Shown here one piece after another: positions 16,735 through 24,846 of a DNA stretch of 43,454 nucleotides. Position numbers and translations under genes: made by a program. Origin of the DNA: Chthoniobacterales bacterium (GTDB lineage: Bacteria; Verrucomicrobiota; Verrucomicrobiia; Chthoniobacterales; UBA6821); assembly GCA_019747735.1 (NCBI GenBank), contig JAIEQL010000021.1, positions 1-43,454 of the forward strand. The letters are read 5' to 3'. Below the pieces are notes generated by a model. The model did no database searches and was not told the DNA's origin. It was given only the letters and a program-made list of their open reading frames with translations. The first letter of the stretch is position 1; every line of letters begins with the position of its first letter.

Positions 16735-16767
16735 ATTTCTACCAAAAGAATACATTCCCGCCAAAGC

Positions 16768-17301
16768 ATGGCGTGGCTCTCAGTAGCATTTCCTTTATTC
16801 GCACTCTGTCTCGCTTTCCTCCTTTCTGGGTGTGGCTATACCATTGGTGAAATTAAGCCCACAAGTATGAGGCGGATAAATACTATTGCAATTAGTACGT
16901 TTCATAATAATACCGTTATTCCTCGCTTGGAGGCACAGACCGCGGATGCTGTGGTCAAGCAGTTCCAGCAAGATGGAACATATCGCATTGAGACAGCAGA
17001 CTCTGCTGATGCTATTCTCAGTGGCACTATTGCCAGTGTGGATCGTCAACCGATGCGTGTCTTGGCAAGCAACGTGATGCAGTCCTCAGAATTCGAGCTC
17101 GTCGTTACTGTCGATTACACAGTGATGGATCGTAGAACAGGAGCTATTTTATTGAGAGGAAAAGCAGAAGGTCATGCCCCCTTCTTTATTAACTCCGATA
17201 GCGTTAATTCTGATTTGATAACCGATCAAAATATGAACTACCCGCTTGCTGCACAGCGGATGGCAACTGTGCTTGTGAGCAAGGTTTGCGAGGGATGGTA
17301 G
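16768..17301 (+). CDS. lptE: LptE-like LPS-assembly lipoprotein
   Basis: Starting at ATG 16768 the protein has 177 residues. The signal peptide ends in a lipobox LLSGC, and the mature part begins CGYTIGEIKP. It then has AISTFHNNTVIPRLEAQTAD, VVKQFQQDGTYRI, ADAILSGTI, VDYTVMDRRTGAIL and a C-terminal LAAQRMATVLVSKVCEGW. This pattern is that of LptE/LPS-assembly lipoproteins as I know them from Verrucomicrobiota, partner of LptD in placing LPS on the outer membrane. An in-frame start at 16576 would add 64 residues encoded by a noncoding hairpin repeat, so it is rejected. Forms a lipoprotein pair with the upstream BamD-like gene. Confidence 0.85.
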   Translation: MAWLSVAFPLFALCLAFLLSGCGYTIGEIKPTSMRRINTIAISTFHNNTVIPRLEAQTADAVVKQFQQDGTYRIETADSADAILSGTIASVDRQPMRVLASNVMQSSEFELVVTVDYTVMDRRTGAILLRGKAEGHAPFFINSDSVNSDLITDQNMNYPLAAQRMATVLVSKVCEGW

Positions 17302-17370
17302 AAGTCATCCCAATGCGAAGAACTAACTTCAACTTGCCACTTCAACTCCTCGTGAGGTATTCCTATTCTT

Positions 17371-18027
17371 ATGCAATCTACTCCTGGTGAAATTCAAGAT
17401 GATCTCGAAGAAGAACCTGTAGCATTTTCTCAAGGAGAGTTGGCTGCCGAAGCCGAAGTAAAGAGCAAGGAGGAAGTCACAGCGGAAGCGAAAATCAAAG
17501 CAGAAGAGGAAGAGGTTGCAGCCTCGATGAGAGAAATTACTCATCGAGCAAAAGAAAAAGCCTTAGAAGAAAAAGAGTCGCTGGAAGAAAGTATCCAGCC
17601 TGCTACTGCGGATGAGAAAGCTAATTTGGCATTTTCAAAGCAAGAAGAAAAGGAAGAGGAGCCTAGGGAAGCCACAAAAAAAGAGAAGAATGTCCTGGCT
17701 GATTCTAAAAAAGCAAATCCAATCATTAATTTACAACACACTATTCCTGCCAACAAAAAACCTCCCATAGCTGATCAATACCCTACAGAACCAATTGCAG
17801 CGGTATCATCCAACTCATTAGAATTAGAGTTAGTTTTTCTACTAGGCCAACAATCCATCTCTATAGAAGACCTTCGTCTCTTAGCGGAAGAAAAAATTAT
17901 TCCTTTAGGAGGTTCTGATTTTCAGGCAAAGATCCTCTTGCAAGGCAAAAAAATTGCTGAGGCACAATTAGTGATGGTAGATAAAGTCCCTTCACTCCAG
18001 ATTACTAGCATTATTTCTTCGCAATAA
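17371..18027 (+). CDS. sctQ: Type III secretion C-ring protein, SctQ/FliN-like SPOA domain
   Basis: Of 218 residues, the last about 65 (151-215) form one SPOA (FliN-like) domain: LELELVFLLGQQSISIEDLR, then KIIPLGGSDFQAKILLQGK, then AEAQLVMVDKVPSLQITSI. In T3SS the SPOA domains of SctQ build the cytosolic sorting platform. The first about 110 residues are a charged EEK/AEAEVK-rich, probably coiled or disordered segment, with no recognisable N-terminal SctQ domain or first SPOA domain. It is therefore a FliN-like or split SctQ. It lies 69 bp after lptE and upstream of sctW, separated from it by repeats. Alternative: a FliN-like protein from a flagellar system; the T3SS neighbours argue against that. 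Confidence 0.75.
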   Translation: MQSTPGEIQDDLEEEPVAFSQGELAAEAEVKSKEEVTAEAKIKAEEEEVAASMREITHRAKEKALEEKESLEESIQPATADEKANLAFSKQEEKEEEPREATKKEKNVLADSKKANPIINLQHTIPANKKPPIADQYPTEPIAAVSSNSLELELVFLLGQQSISIEDLRLLAEEKIIPLGGSDFQAKILLQGKKIAEAQLVMVDKVPSLQITSIISSQ

Positions 18028-18065
18028 GTTGAAGTGCTGCTACGAAGTAGCGGCATCCCTGCTCG

Positions 18066-18083
18066 TTCCCGCCTTCGCGGGAA
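18066..18083. repeat. REP-like hairpin TTCCCGCCTTCGCGGGAA
   Basis: Perfect palindromic hairpin identical to the one at 4759-4776, followed by TGACGTAGGGAT. It occupies the 333-bp gap between sctQ and sctW together with hairpin copy F. The remaining bases up to 18360 show no gene; a CTTTAGCC-type short repeat precedes the sctW start. Confidence 0.75.
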
Positions 18084-18123
18084 TGACGTAGGGATCCAGC
18101 TATGGAACTGAGCTTCGTTTTTG

Positions 18124-18265
18124 AGAGCATATTAAAAAATTCTGTAGCCGCTCATTGCGTCGTCGCTTCGGTGCTCGCTCTATCGAGTATTGGCTATACA
18201 CTCCCTCGCTGTGGGCCTCAGCTCCTGGCACTGCATCGACTACAAAAATTTTTAATGATGCTCTA
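18124..18265 (-). repeat. Hairpin repeat family, copy F
   Basis: Minus-strand copy closest to copy E: arms TAGAGCATCATTAAAAATT and AATTTTTTAATATGCTCT, core GATGCAGTGCCAGGAGCTGA, apex GTATAGCCAATACTCGA, then GAGCACCGAAGCGACGACGC. It separates sctQ from the sctW operon, so it may end or insulate transcription there. Confidence 0.88.
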
Positions 18266-18360
18266 AAATGGCTGTAGTTTTATTTAAAATGCTCTAAATT
18301 CTGTTATTTTTGCCGCTGGCCTTACTTGCACCTTCAGTCTTTAGCCTTTAGCCTGTATCC

Positions 18361-19581
18361 ATGAGTAATTTCAAAATTCTCAATCGTAATACTGCTCCTA
18401 CAGATTACGATTTAGATAATTTAGATACGGTGGATCTGCAGGGCATCTATCGCGGAAAGACCATCAAGGAGCTTCGGGTTAATAATGATTTTGATTTTGG
18501 TTCTCAAGAAGAGAGCGACAACCAAGAGGGAAAATCGACACAAAGCAAAAAGGCCGAGCTAAAAAATGATTTTCAAAAAAGAGAACAGGATGCTTTTTCA
18601 TTAGAAAAAATAAGCCTTCCTGATTTCGATCAATTTTCTCATTCTCCCAGCTTTCAACGCTTCATGGCGCAATTGAGGCGGAGCCAACGAGGGGAGACAT
18701 ATGAAGAAATTCAAGACTCGCTAACCCAGCTTTTCCAAGATCCCACGCTCAAAAGCGCCGCACTGACAGGAGCACTTAAATTACTAAAAGATCAAGAAGC
18801 TCCTCCCGAGCTCATTGAACTCCTGGAACAAGTATTGCAAGAGCTGACAGAAAATAAAGGTTCGGAAATTCGAGCTGGGTATAATATTTCCCAAACAGCA
18901 GCTTCTGTTGCAGGGGAAAATGAGGACTTGCTTTCGGCGTTGAGAAACTTTTATTGCCAGGTTGTTTTTGGAAATCAGAATCTCATTGCTACCTATCGTT
19001 ACATTATGAGTTCTTTTCCTGATGAGTTTGAGAAAGCAAAAAGGGAGCGTCAAAAACAAGATCAACAGCATAAGAGAGAGCAGAAAGCTCAGCCAGATAT
19101 TGATGGAGTTGAGGGAGAAGCTCGTTTGGAAAAAGCATTGCAATTTCTTTTTGAGTCCTTAGCTGCTGAATTGAAATCCAACCGCCCTTCTTCTGATCAT
19201 CCTTTTCTCAAAAGCGTAATGGATGGATTGTGCCAAATAGAATTCTTTCGAAATGCTTATCGCTCCTTTTTGCAAATGCTGACCAAAATGAATATGGCTT
19301 GCTCCAAAATTCCTATAGCGCCATCGCGCCTTATCAATGAAATATTCGCGCGTATTGCTAAAGAAACATTTAACGATCATGAATTTTTAATGATCGCAGA
19401 AAGTTTTTCCATTCCTCCTCTTCAATTCTCAATTGAATTTCTCACAAAAATCTATGAAATGATTCGACTTTTTCCTGAGCGTGTTTTTACAAGCAGCATG
19501 AGTCGAGAAAACTGTTTAGTAGCGGTACAACGTTCTTTAGACTCTGCTATTGCACGAGAGAGCGAAGTAGCGGAGGTATAA
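18361..19581 (+). CDS. sctW: Type III secretion gatekeeper SctW (YopN-TyeA / CopN type)
   Basis: This 406-residue protein has the gatekeeper layout. An N-terminal unstructured secretion/chaperone-binding region spans about residues 1-85. A HrpJ/YopN-like helical domain follows (about 95-245, with FQRFMAQLRRSQRGETYEEI and YRYIMSSFPDEFEKAKRE). The C-terminal TyeA-like domain covers about 300-400 (FLQMLTKMNMACSKIPIAPS, LFPERVFTSSMSRENCLVAV). Such proteins block effector export until host contact. YopN and TyeA are separate in Yersinia but fused here, as in chlamydial CopN. It is the first gene of a tight cluster leading to sctV, with a probable promoter region in the repeat-rich gap upstream. 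The next gene, a SycN-like chaperone, starts 12 bp after its stop. Confidence 0.88.
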   Translation: MSNFKILNRNTAPTDYDLDNLDTVDLQGIYRGKTIKELRVNNDFDFGSQEESDNQEGKSTQSKKAELKNDFQKREQDAFSLEKISLPDFDQFSHSPSFQRFMAQLRRSQRGETYEEIQDSLTQLFQDPTLKSAALTGALKLLKDQEAPPELIELLEQVLQELTENKGSEIRAGYNISQTAASVAGENEDLLSALRNFYCQVVFGNQNLIATYRYIMSSFPDEFEKAKRERQKQDQQHKREQKAQPDIDGVEGEARLEKALQFLFESLAAELKSNRPSSDHPFLKSVMDGLCQIEFFRNAYRSFLQMLTKMNMACSKIPIAPSRLINEIFARIAKETFNDHEFLMIAESFSIPPLQFSIEFLTKIYEMIRLFPERVFTSSMSRENCLVAVQRSLDSAIARESEVAEV

Positions 19582-19593
19582 CTCATCAATCCT

Positions 19594-19959
19594 ATGATTT
19601 CAGAAAGTGTTCAGGAGTTTTGTAGCCACCATGGTCTTGCTAAGACAACCATGACAGAAGGAGGAGGTCTCAAGCTGGCTATTGCTGACATTGGAGATTT
19701 TCAGCTCCTTCATCGATCTCCTTATTTTTTAACAGGGTTAAGCAGAAAAGTAGAAAATCTCTACTTGCTTGATGCACGGCGTGTCTTAGGACTGTGTCAT
19801 TTTAAGAGAAGATCACTCAAGCCACTACATGCACAGTTGCGCGAGGACAAACTTGGTTTTTATTATCTTTTTGGAGAGAGAGAAATTACGGCTTCGCTTC
19901 TCTCGATGGCACTCGATTCTCTGACCGAAGCCATGGATGCGGCTTTTCAAGCTTTGTGA
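19594..19959 (+). CDS. sycN: SycN-like class I T3SS chaperone
   Basis: This 121-residue acidic-to-neutral protein has the size and alpha/beta pattern of class I T3SS chaperones. It starts ISESVQEFCSHHGLAK, close in layout to Yersinia SycN (123 residues), and ends GEREITASLLSMALDSLTEAM, again like SycN's ER-x-LT-x-LL pattern. Its position between sctW and sctX-like is exactly that of sycN between yopN/tyeA and yscX. It would bind SctW's N-terminus; Yersinia uses a SycN-YscB heterodimer, but no yscB-like gene is seen. Recognition rests on pattern and synteny, not on a profile search. Confidence 0.72.
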   Translation: MISESVQEFCSHHGLAKTTMTEGGGLKLAIADIGDFQLLHRSPYFLTGLSRKVENLYLLDARRVLGLCHFKRRSLKPLHAQLREDKLGFYYLFGEREITASLLSMALDSLTEAMDAAFQAL

Positions 19960-20061
19960 GGCTTGAAAAAATGAAGAGTGGCTTCGCAGAACTTCGAACC
20001 TTCAACCCTTCACGCTTTACCCTTCACTCTTCACTCTTCACTGCTATTCTTCAGTTTTCTC

Positions 20062-20451
20062 ATGGCCATTGAAAAAATTTCACCCTTTGACTTTTCGGCA
20101 GGAATTCTTTCTCTTTCTCTAAAAGAGGAAAAATCAGCAACACTTCCTGTGGAGGATGCTGCCCCTCCCCTGATAGGAGAGGCGCCGGTACTCAGCAATT
20201 TAGAAAAACTTTTTCAAGGAAATCAACTCGAGCAACTCGAGCTGGAGTCGATGGAGCTTTCTTTAGAGACATTACAAGTTCTTTCCAGAGAAACATTGAA
20301 ATCCTTGATTGAGGATACTGATGAATTGCTTCTTTCTGCCCAGGGGATTGCTCCTGTAGATGACATTGAGTGTGTTCAGCAGAGATTAAGAGAAGATCAA
20401 TTTAATCAGGAACTATTAGCTGCTTTTCGGATGGCTATTCTTGGAGGGTAA
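20062..20451 (+). CDS. sctX: SctX-like T3SS export protein
   Basis: Starting at ATG 20062 the protein has 129 residues; Yersinia YscX has 122. It begins MAIEKISPFDFSAGILSLSL, similar to YscX's short N-terminal secretion signal with a hydrophobic patch. Its C-terminal helical part ends DQFNQELLAAFRMAILGG, where YscX has its SctY/SctV-binding helix. An in-frame GTG at 19978 would add 28 residues encoded by a CTTCAC-rich simple repeat and is not accepted. It sits directly before the sctY-like TPR gene, which is its cognate chaperone in Ysc systems. Sequence similarity is weak; the call leans on size, position and partner. Confidence 0.66.
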   Translation: MAIEKISPFDFSAGILSLSLKEEKSATLPVEDAAPPLIGEAPVLSNLEKLFQGNQLEQLELESMELSLETLQVLSRETLKSLIEDTDELLLSAQGIAPVDDIECVQQRLREDQFNQELLAAFRMAILGG

Positions 20452-20456
20452 TCATC

Positions 20457-20807
20457 ATGCGAGAAAAAAAGCCAACCAACCGAGAACGACTTCACGCTCT
20501 TTTAGATCTTTTGGGTTATCTTTGCATGATGTATGGCAAACCAGAACGCGCACGTGACTACCTAAAATTGTTAGTAAAACTACGCCCTAGCGATAGTCGC
20601 TTGTTGCGCTCCTTGGCTCACAGTGAGCTAGAGTCTGGGAATCCCAAGGTGGCTACCGAGCTTTTAGAAAACAGCCTTCAGATGACTATGAACAGCAAGG
20701 AGCGTGCAGCGACGCTTCTTCTTTTGGGACGAGCTCTACTGCGATCACAACGTTTCGAAGATTCTACAAAGGCTATCAATGCCTTTATGAGCGAGAGAAG
20801 TCTATGA
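20457..20807 (+). CDS. sctY: SctY-like TPR chaperone
   Basis: This 116-residue protein matches YscY in length (114) and fold. Three TPR-like helix pairs are visible: LHALLDLLGYLCMMYGKPER (residues 11-30), LKLLVKLRPSDSRLLRSLAH, and TLLLLGRALLRSQRFEDSTK. In Yersinia YscY binds YscX and both bind SctV to enable early export. A GGAGGG stretch at the end of sctX, 8 bases before the ATG, is one of the few good ribosome sites in this window. The stop overlaps the sctV start (ATGA, 20804-20807), so translation is coupled. Confidence 0.75.
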   Translation: MREKKPTNRERLHALLDLLGYLCMMYGKPERARDYLKLLVKLRPSDSRLLRSLAHSELESGNPKVATELLENSLQMTMNSKERAATLLLLGRALLRSQRFEDSTKAINAFMSERSL

Positions 20808-22921
20808 ACGAATTTTTAGAACAGTTTCAATCCTGGGTTGGGAACGCCAAAAAATTTGGGGATTACTATATTGCTTTCCTCATTATTTTTATCATCGCGC
20901 TCTTTATTCTGCCGGTCCCTTCGTGGCTTCTTGATTCTTTAATTTCGCTGAATCTCAGCATTTCCTTGGTGATGCTCATGATGGCGCTTTATGTGCCCAA
21001 CGTCTTAGCTTTCTCAACCTTTCCCAGCTTATTGCTCATTACGACACTTTTTCGATTGTCTCTCAACATTACTTCCACTCGGATGATTCTTCTCGATGGA
21101 TATGCGGGAGAGATTATTTATGCTTTTGGCAATTTCGTAGTCGGAGGAAATTTTGTGGTGGGGGTTGTTGTTTGGTTAATCCTGTTGGTCGTTCAATTTA
21201 TTGTCGTTACCAAAGGAGCTGAACGTGTTGCTGAGGTTGCAGCGAGATTTACATTGGATGCTATGCCCGGAAAACAAATGAGTATTGATGCCGACATGAG
21301 GGCAGGCGTCATTGATATCAAGGAGGCACAAAAACGTCGTTCCAATATAGAAAAAGAGAGTCAAGTTTTTGGATCGATGGATGGTGCCATGAAATTCGTC
21401 AAGGGAGATGCTATTGCCACCTTGATTATTGTTTCGATCAATATTGTTGCCGGAATCACTATTGGAGTAATACAAAAAAAATTACAACTGGGAGCAGCAG
21501 TACAAACCTACTCTATTCTTTCCATTGGAGATGCGCTCGTTTCACAAATACCCGGTCTTCTCATTACCATTACAGCAGGTATCATTGTCACGCGTGTTGG
21601 CTCCGAAGAAAAAACAGGCTTAGGCGTTGATATTTTCGGACAAATATTAGCTATTCCCAAAGCCCTATTGATTGCTGGATCAATTTTAGTTTGTTTTGCT
21701 CTAGTTCCTGGCTTTCCCAAAATACAATTTGGCTTTCTAGCGATAGCGGTATTAACACTTGGGGTTATGCTTCAACGCGGATCTCTTCCTGTCATTAAAC
21801 AAAAATTAGGAGGATTGCTGCCAGGCTCTAAAGGGTCTCCAGCAGGAGCTCCCCCTGGAGTAGAGGGGGCCAAAGGAGCAGAACTTGCGGAAAAAGAAGA
21901 TTTTTCAATTACAGTGCCCGTTTTATTAGAAATAGATGCAGCTATTCAGGAATTTATTTCAGCAGAGGCGCTCAACACAGAGCTCATTCAAGTCCGTCGT
22001 GCGCTTTATCATGATTTGGGCGTTCCTTTTCCTGGAATCCATTTGCGGTTTAATGAAAATCTCAAAAAAGGCCAATACCAACTCTTGCTTCAAGAAGTTC
22101 CTGTCTCTTCGGGAGTGCTCCATCCTGAATCGCTCTATGTGAAAGAGAGCCAAGAGCATTTAGCGGCGTTTCATATCCCTTTTCAAACAGTAGAAAACCC
22201 GCCTGATCAAGTTCCCGCCGTATGGGTGCCGCTGGCCCAGCAAAAACTCCTCGAACAAATTGGCCTTGTAGGGATGGACTCTTCAAAGCTCTTGAGTTTC
22301 CATATTTCACTTGTGCTCAAAAAGTATGCCGCTGACTTTATTGGTCTTCAAGAGACACGAACACTTTTATCACAAATGGAAGCAGAAAACCCAGAGATTG
22401 TGCGCGAGGTACAACGGGTCTTGCCAGTAACAAAAATCTCAGAAATATTGCAGCGCTTGGTTCAGGAAGATGTTTCTGTACGTAACTTACGGGTTATTTT
22501 CCAAGCTCTTATTGAATGGGCTCCTAAGGAAAAAGATGCCTTGCTCCTAACAGAATATGTCAGAATTGCTCTGAGACGATTTATCAGCTACCATTTTAGT
22601 GGTGGTCGAAATGTGCTTGTCGCCTACATTCTAGAGCCAAGTGCAGAAGAGCAAATTAGAAAATCAATTCGTCAAACATCAGCAGGAAGTTTCCTAGCCA
22701 TGGATCCTGCCATGAGCAAAAAACTAATTCATGCCGTTAAGGAGCAAGTTGGTAACATTGCTAATAAAGAAAAACCACCAGTGTTGATTACTTCTATGGA
22801 TGTGCGGCGTTATATGAAAAAACTTATTGAACTAGATATTCCTCAACTTGCCGTTCTTTCTCATCAAGAATTAACCGAGGAAATTAACGTTCAACCACTG
22901 GGCCGGATTGGAATTAATTAG
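20804..22921 (+). CDS. sctV: Type III secretion export gate protein SctV (FHIPEP family)
   Basis: This 705-residue protein has about eight membrane segments in residues 18-330. The cytosolic FHIPEP signature lies between them: RFTLDAMPGKQMSIDADMRA, then GVIDIKEAQKRRSNIEKESQ. The large cytosolic domain (about 370-705) forms the nonameric ring that sorts substrates; it includes DVSVRNLRVIFQALIEWAPK and LAVLSHQELTEEINVQPLGR. It is full length and intact. The T3SS rather than flagellar identity follows from the neighbours sctW, sctX/Y and sctD. Confidence 0.96.
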   Translation: MNEFLEQFQSWVGNAKKFGDYYIAFLIIFIIALFILPVPSWLLDSLISLNLSISLVMLMMALYVPNVLAFSTFPSLLLITTLFRLSLNITSTRMILLDGYAGEIIYAFGNFVVGGNFVVGVVVWLILLVVQFIVVTKGAERVAEVAARFTLDAMPGKQMSIDADMRAGVIDIKEAQKRRSNIEKESQVFGSMDGAMKFVKGDAIATLIIVSINIVAGITIGVIQKKLQLGAAVQTYSILSIGDALVSQIPGLLITITAGIIVTRVGSEEKTGLGVDIFGQILAIPKALLIAGSILVCFALVPGFPKIQFGFLAIAVLTLGVMLQRGSLPVIKQKLGGLLPGSKGSPAGAPPGVEGAKGAELAEKEDFSITVPVLLEIDAAIQEFISAEALNTELIQVRRALYHDLGVPFPGIHLRFNENLKKGQYQLLLQEVPVSSGVLHPESLYVKESQEHLAAFHIPFQTVENPPDQVPAVWVPLAQQKLLEQIGLVGMDSSKLLSFHISLVLKKYAADFIGLQETRTLLSQMEAENPEIVREVQRVLPVTKISEILQRLVQEDVSVRNLRVIFQALIEWAPKEKDALLLTEYVRIALRRFISYHFSGGRNVLVAYILEPSAEEQIRKSIRQTSAGSFLAMDPAMSKKLIHAVKEQVGNIANKEKPPVLITSMDVRRYMKKLIELDIPQLAVLSHQELTEEINVQPLGRIGIN

Positions 22922-22923
22922 AT

Positions 22924-24324
22924 ATGAACGAAAAACCCTGGCTCATTAAAGTTCTCAATGGTCCTAACGCTGGAGCACAGCTTTTGGTTTCCAAAGAAAT
23001 AACCATGGGAACTTCGATTGATTGTGACCTTGTGCTTCATGATCCTCATATTTGTGCTCATCATTGTTCTCTCAAAAAAAGTGGGGAAGATTTCTTAGAG
23101 ATTGCTCCCAAAGAAGGCCTTATTTTTATTAATGGCCATCAAGTTTCACAAAAAACAGCAAAGCTCCAATTAGGAGAAGTGCTGACATTAGGGAGCACTC
23201 ATTTAACAGCTGGGCCGAGCCAGCAACTTTGGCCTTCGGTGACTATCCCAGAGATTCAAGAAATAGGTGGTGTCCCCAAGCCGATAGAAGCAACTCCCAA
23301 AACTTCTTTAGCTCAAGCAGAACCTCCTGAAAATGACACCCAGCAAGGAAAAAAAAGAGTTTTTTCAAGGTGGTCTTTTTTTCTTCTCATCACTATTGGC
23401 TTTTTAATGCTCCTTGGAATTGTTCTTTTTCGCTTTGTCGTACACAAGGGAGCTATGATTACCCCCTTATCTTTTCGCCCTGCTTTTTTTGATAAAACAG
23501 AAAAAGAAGTTTTTATAAAACAGAGTGATGTTGCTGAAATGACCGCTCAAGATTTGAGAAAAAAATTTCCAACAAATACCATCAAAGTAATTTCTAACGG
23601 AGAAGCAAAACATCTTTTTGTTTACGTTCGCAACCAACGGGAGGCAGATGAAGTCAGAAGATTCATGAATGAAAATGTGATGCCCATCCCATCTAACATT
23701 ATCAACATTGATGACATTGATGATAGTGCACTTGCCATGATGAGTTCGATGAACTTGGCTGTTTCAGTTGAAGTGAATCCAGATACAGGAAAAGTAACCT
23801 GGAAGGGATACCTTCCCGATCAAGCATTGCTCGAGGCTGTCAAAGGACAAATAGCTCGTGACTTGCCCGCCATTACCGAAGAGGAATTTCACATCGTTTT
23901 GGGAACAACAGCAATAAAAACGATTCATGATATTTTAGAAAAAAATCAATTGCCGATGCTGCGTATTACTCCAGGGCGAAAAGATATTGCACTGACAGGA
24001 ACCATCGGCGTAGCAGGGGCAGCCTCCTTGCAGCAGACCTTACAAGAAATAGAAAAAGCCTTTGATGGTGAAGTGAACATAGCAAATATGGTGACCATCA
24101 ATCACCAAGCAATGAGGTCTGGCATTTTTTCTTCACCTGTTGTTTCTGCTTCTATTTCTGCCTCGCCTTATCTTGTACTTCAAAACGGAGAACGCATTTT
24201 TCTTGGAGCTAAAGTTCAAGATGGATATATTGTCAACGCCATTACCACAGAAGGTATAGAACTCATCAATCAAGCTGGCAAAAAAGTCATTCCGATATCA
24301 GGTGAACAAGAAGCATTATTTTAA
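22924..24324 (+). CDS. sctD: Type III secretion inner-membrane ring protein SctD with FHA domain
   Basis: This 466-residue single-pass protein has a cytosolic FHA domain at about residues 8-97 (VLNGPNAGAQLLVS, EITMGTSIDCDLVL, HHCSLKK, IFINGHQVS). A linker follows, then a transmembrane helix at about 151-173 (FFLLITIGFLMLLGIVLF), then periplasmic ring-building domains. The C-terminal YLVLQNGERIFLGAKVQDGY resembles a YscD/PilP-type end domain. The size is near YscD (419) and shorter than chlamydial CdsD (over 800). It starts 2 bp after the sctV stop. In Yersinia yscD lies in the separate virC operon, so the two operons are joined here. Confidence 0.9.
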   Translation: MNEKPWLIKVLNGPNAGAQLLVSKEITMGTSIDCDLVLHDPHICAHHCSLKKSGEDFLEIAPKEGLIFINGHQVSQKTAKLQLGEVLTLGSTHLTAGPSQQLWPSVTIPEIQEIGGVPKPIEATPKTSLAQAEPPENDTQQGKKRVFSRWSFFLLITIGFLMLLGIVLFRFVVHKGAMITPLSFRPAFFDKTEKEVFIKQSDVAEMTAQDLRKKFPTNTIKVISNGEAKHLFVYVRNQREADEVRRFMNENVMPIPSNIINIDDIDDSALAMMSSMNLAVSVEVNPDTGKVTWKGYLPDQALLEAVKGQIARDLPAITEEEFHIVLGTTAIKTIHDILEKNQLPMLRITPGRKDIALTGTIGVAGAASLQQTLQEIEKAFDGEVNIANMVTINHQAMRSGIFSSPVVSASISASPYLVLQNGERIFLGAKVQDGYIVNAITTEGIELINQAGKKVIPISGEQEALF

Positions 24325-24351
24325 ATTAAAAATGTACTGTTACTGGGTGCA

Positions 24352-24493
24352 AGAGTCTGATCAAAATGCGCTGCTGGAGATGCAGGGCAAGGAGCGAGGA
24401 GCGCAGGACCGCAGTGTATATGGAAATACTCGAGGACACGAGCACCACAGGGACGACGCCCTGCGCTTCAGCAGTAGCATTTGGACAGACTCT
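24352..24493 (+). repeat. Hairpin repeat family, copy D
   Basis: Most divergent copy, 142 bp. Arms AGAGTCTGATCAAAATGC and GCATTTGGACAGACTCT are near-complementary. A second inner stem GCAGGGC/GCCCTGC is perfect. It keeps the core AGGAGCG, CCGCAGTGTATATGGAAATA, CTCGAGGACACGAGCAC. It lies within the T3SS cluster between sctD and the sctE-like gene, ending 2 bp before that gene's ATG, so it could affect its expression. Confidence 0.82.
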
Positions 24494-24495
24494 AT

Positions 24496-24759
24496 ATGAT
24501 TAATAAAGAAAAACGACAGGTCGTAGAAATGGGCCACCTTCTTAAGCAGGATGGAAGTGGAAAATATCGTCAAGCTCTTCGCAGTCGGGTTATTGAATTA
24601 AGGCAAGAGACACAACTGCGCCTCAAAGAAACAGAGGATAAAGATGAGATCTTTCGCTTAGAATCGCTCCTGCGCGCCCTTCTTGTGGCTGATCGGATTT
24701 TGGATAAGGCGCTTGTGGAGTCGCATGATATGAGCAATGCGAGTCGGCCCGTGAGTTAA
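24496..24759 (+). CDS. Small helical protein, SctE-like T3SS candidate
   Basis: This 87-residue, charged, all-helical protein (ALRSRVIELRQETQLRLKET, then DKDEIFRLESLLRALLVADR) lies directly after sctD. In Yersinia yscE follows yscD, and in Chlamydia the small cdsE follows cdsD. The length fits the SctE needle co-chaperone group, which binds the needle subunit with SctG. The expected sctF and sctG do not follow here. The call is by position and size; no diagnostic motif is available. An in-frame TTG at 24481 lies inside the hairpin repeat and is not accepted as the start. Confidence 0.5.
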   Translation: MINKEKRQVVEMGHLLKQDGSGKYRQALRSRVIELRQETQLRLKETEDKDEIFRLESLLRALLVADRILDKALVESHDMSNASRPVS

Positions 24760-24846
24760 GAAATTTCCATCTAAGACTTCGCTGGGACAAGGTTGCATGA
24801 GCAGCTTTCAGTTGTCAGTTAGTTTTGTATCATTAAACCTAAAAAC

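Noticed and set aside
17371..17768. Acidic N-terminal part of the SctQ-like protein as a separate coiled-coil gene
   Set aside because: It is in frame and continuous with the SPOA domain; no internal stop or new ribosome site separates them.
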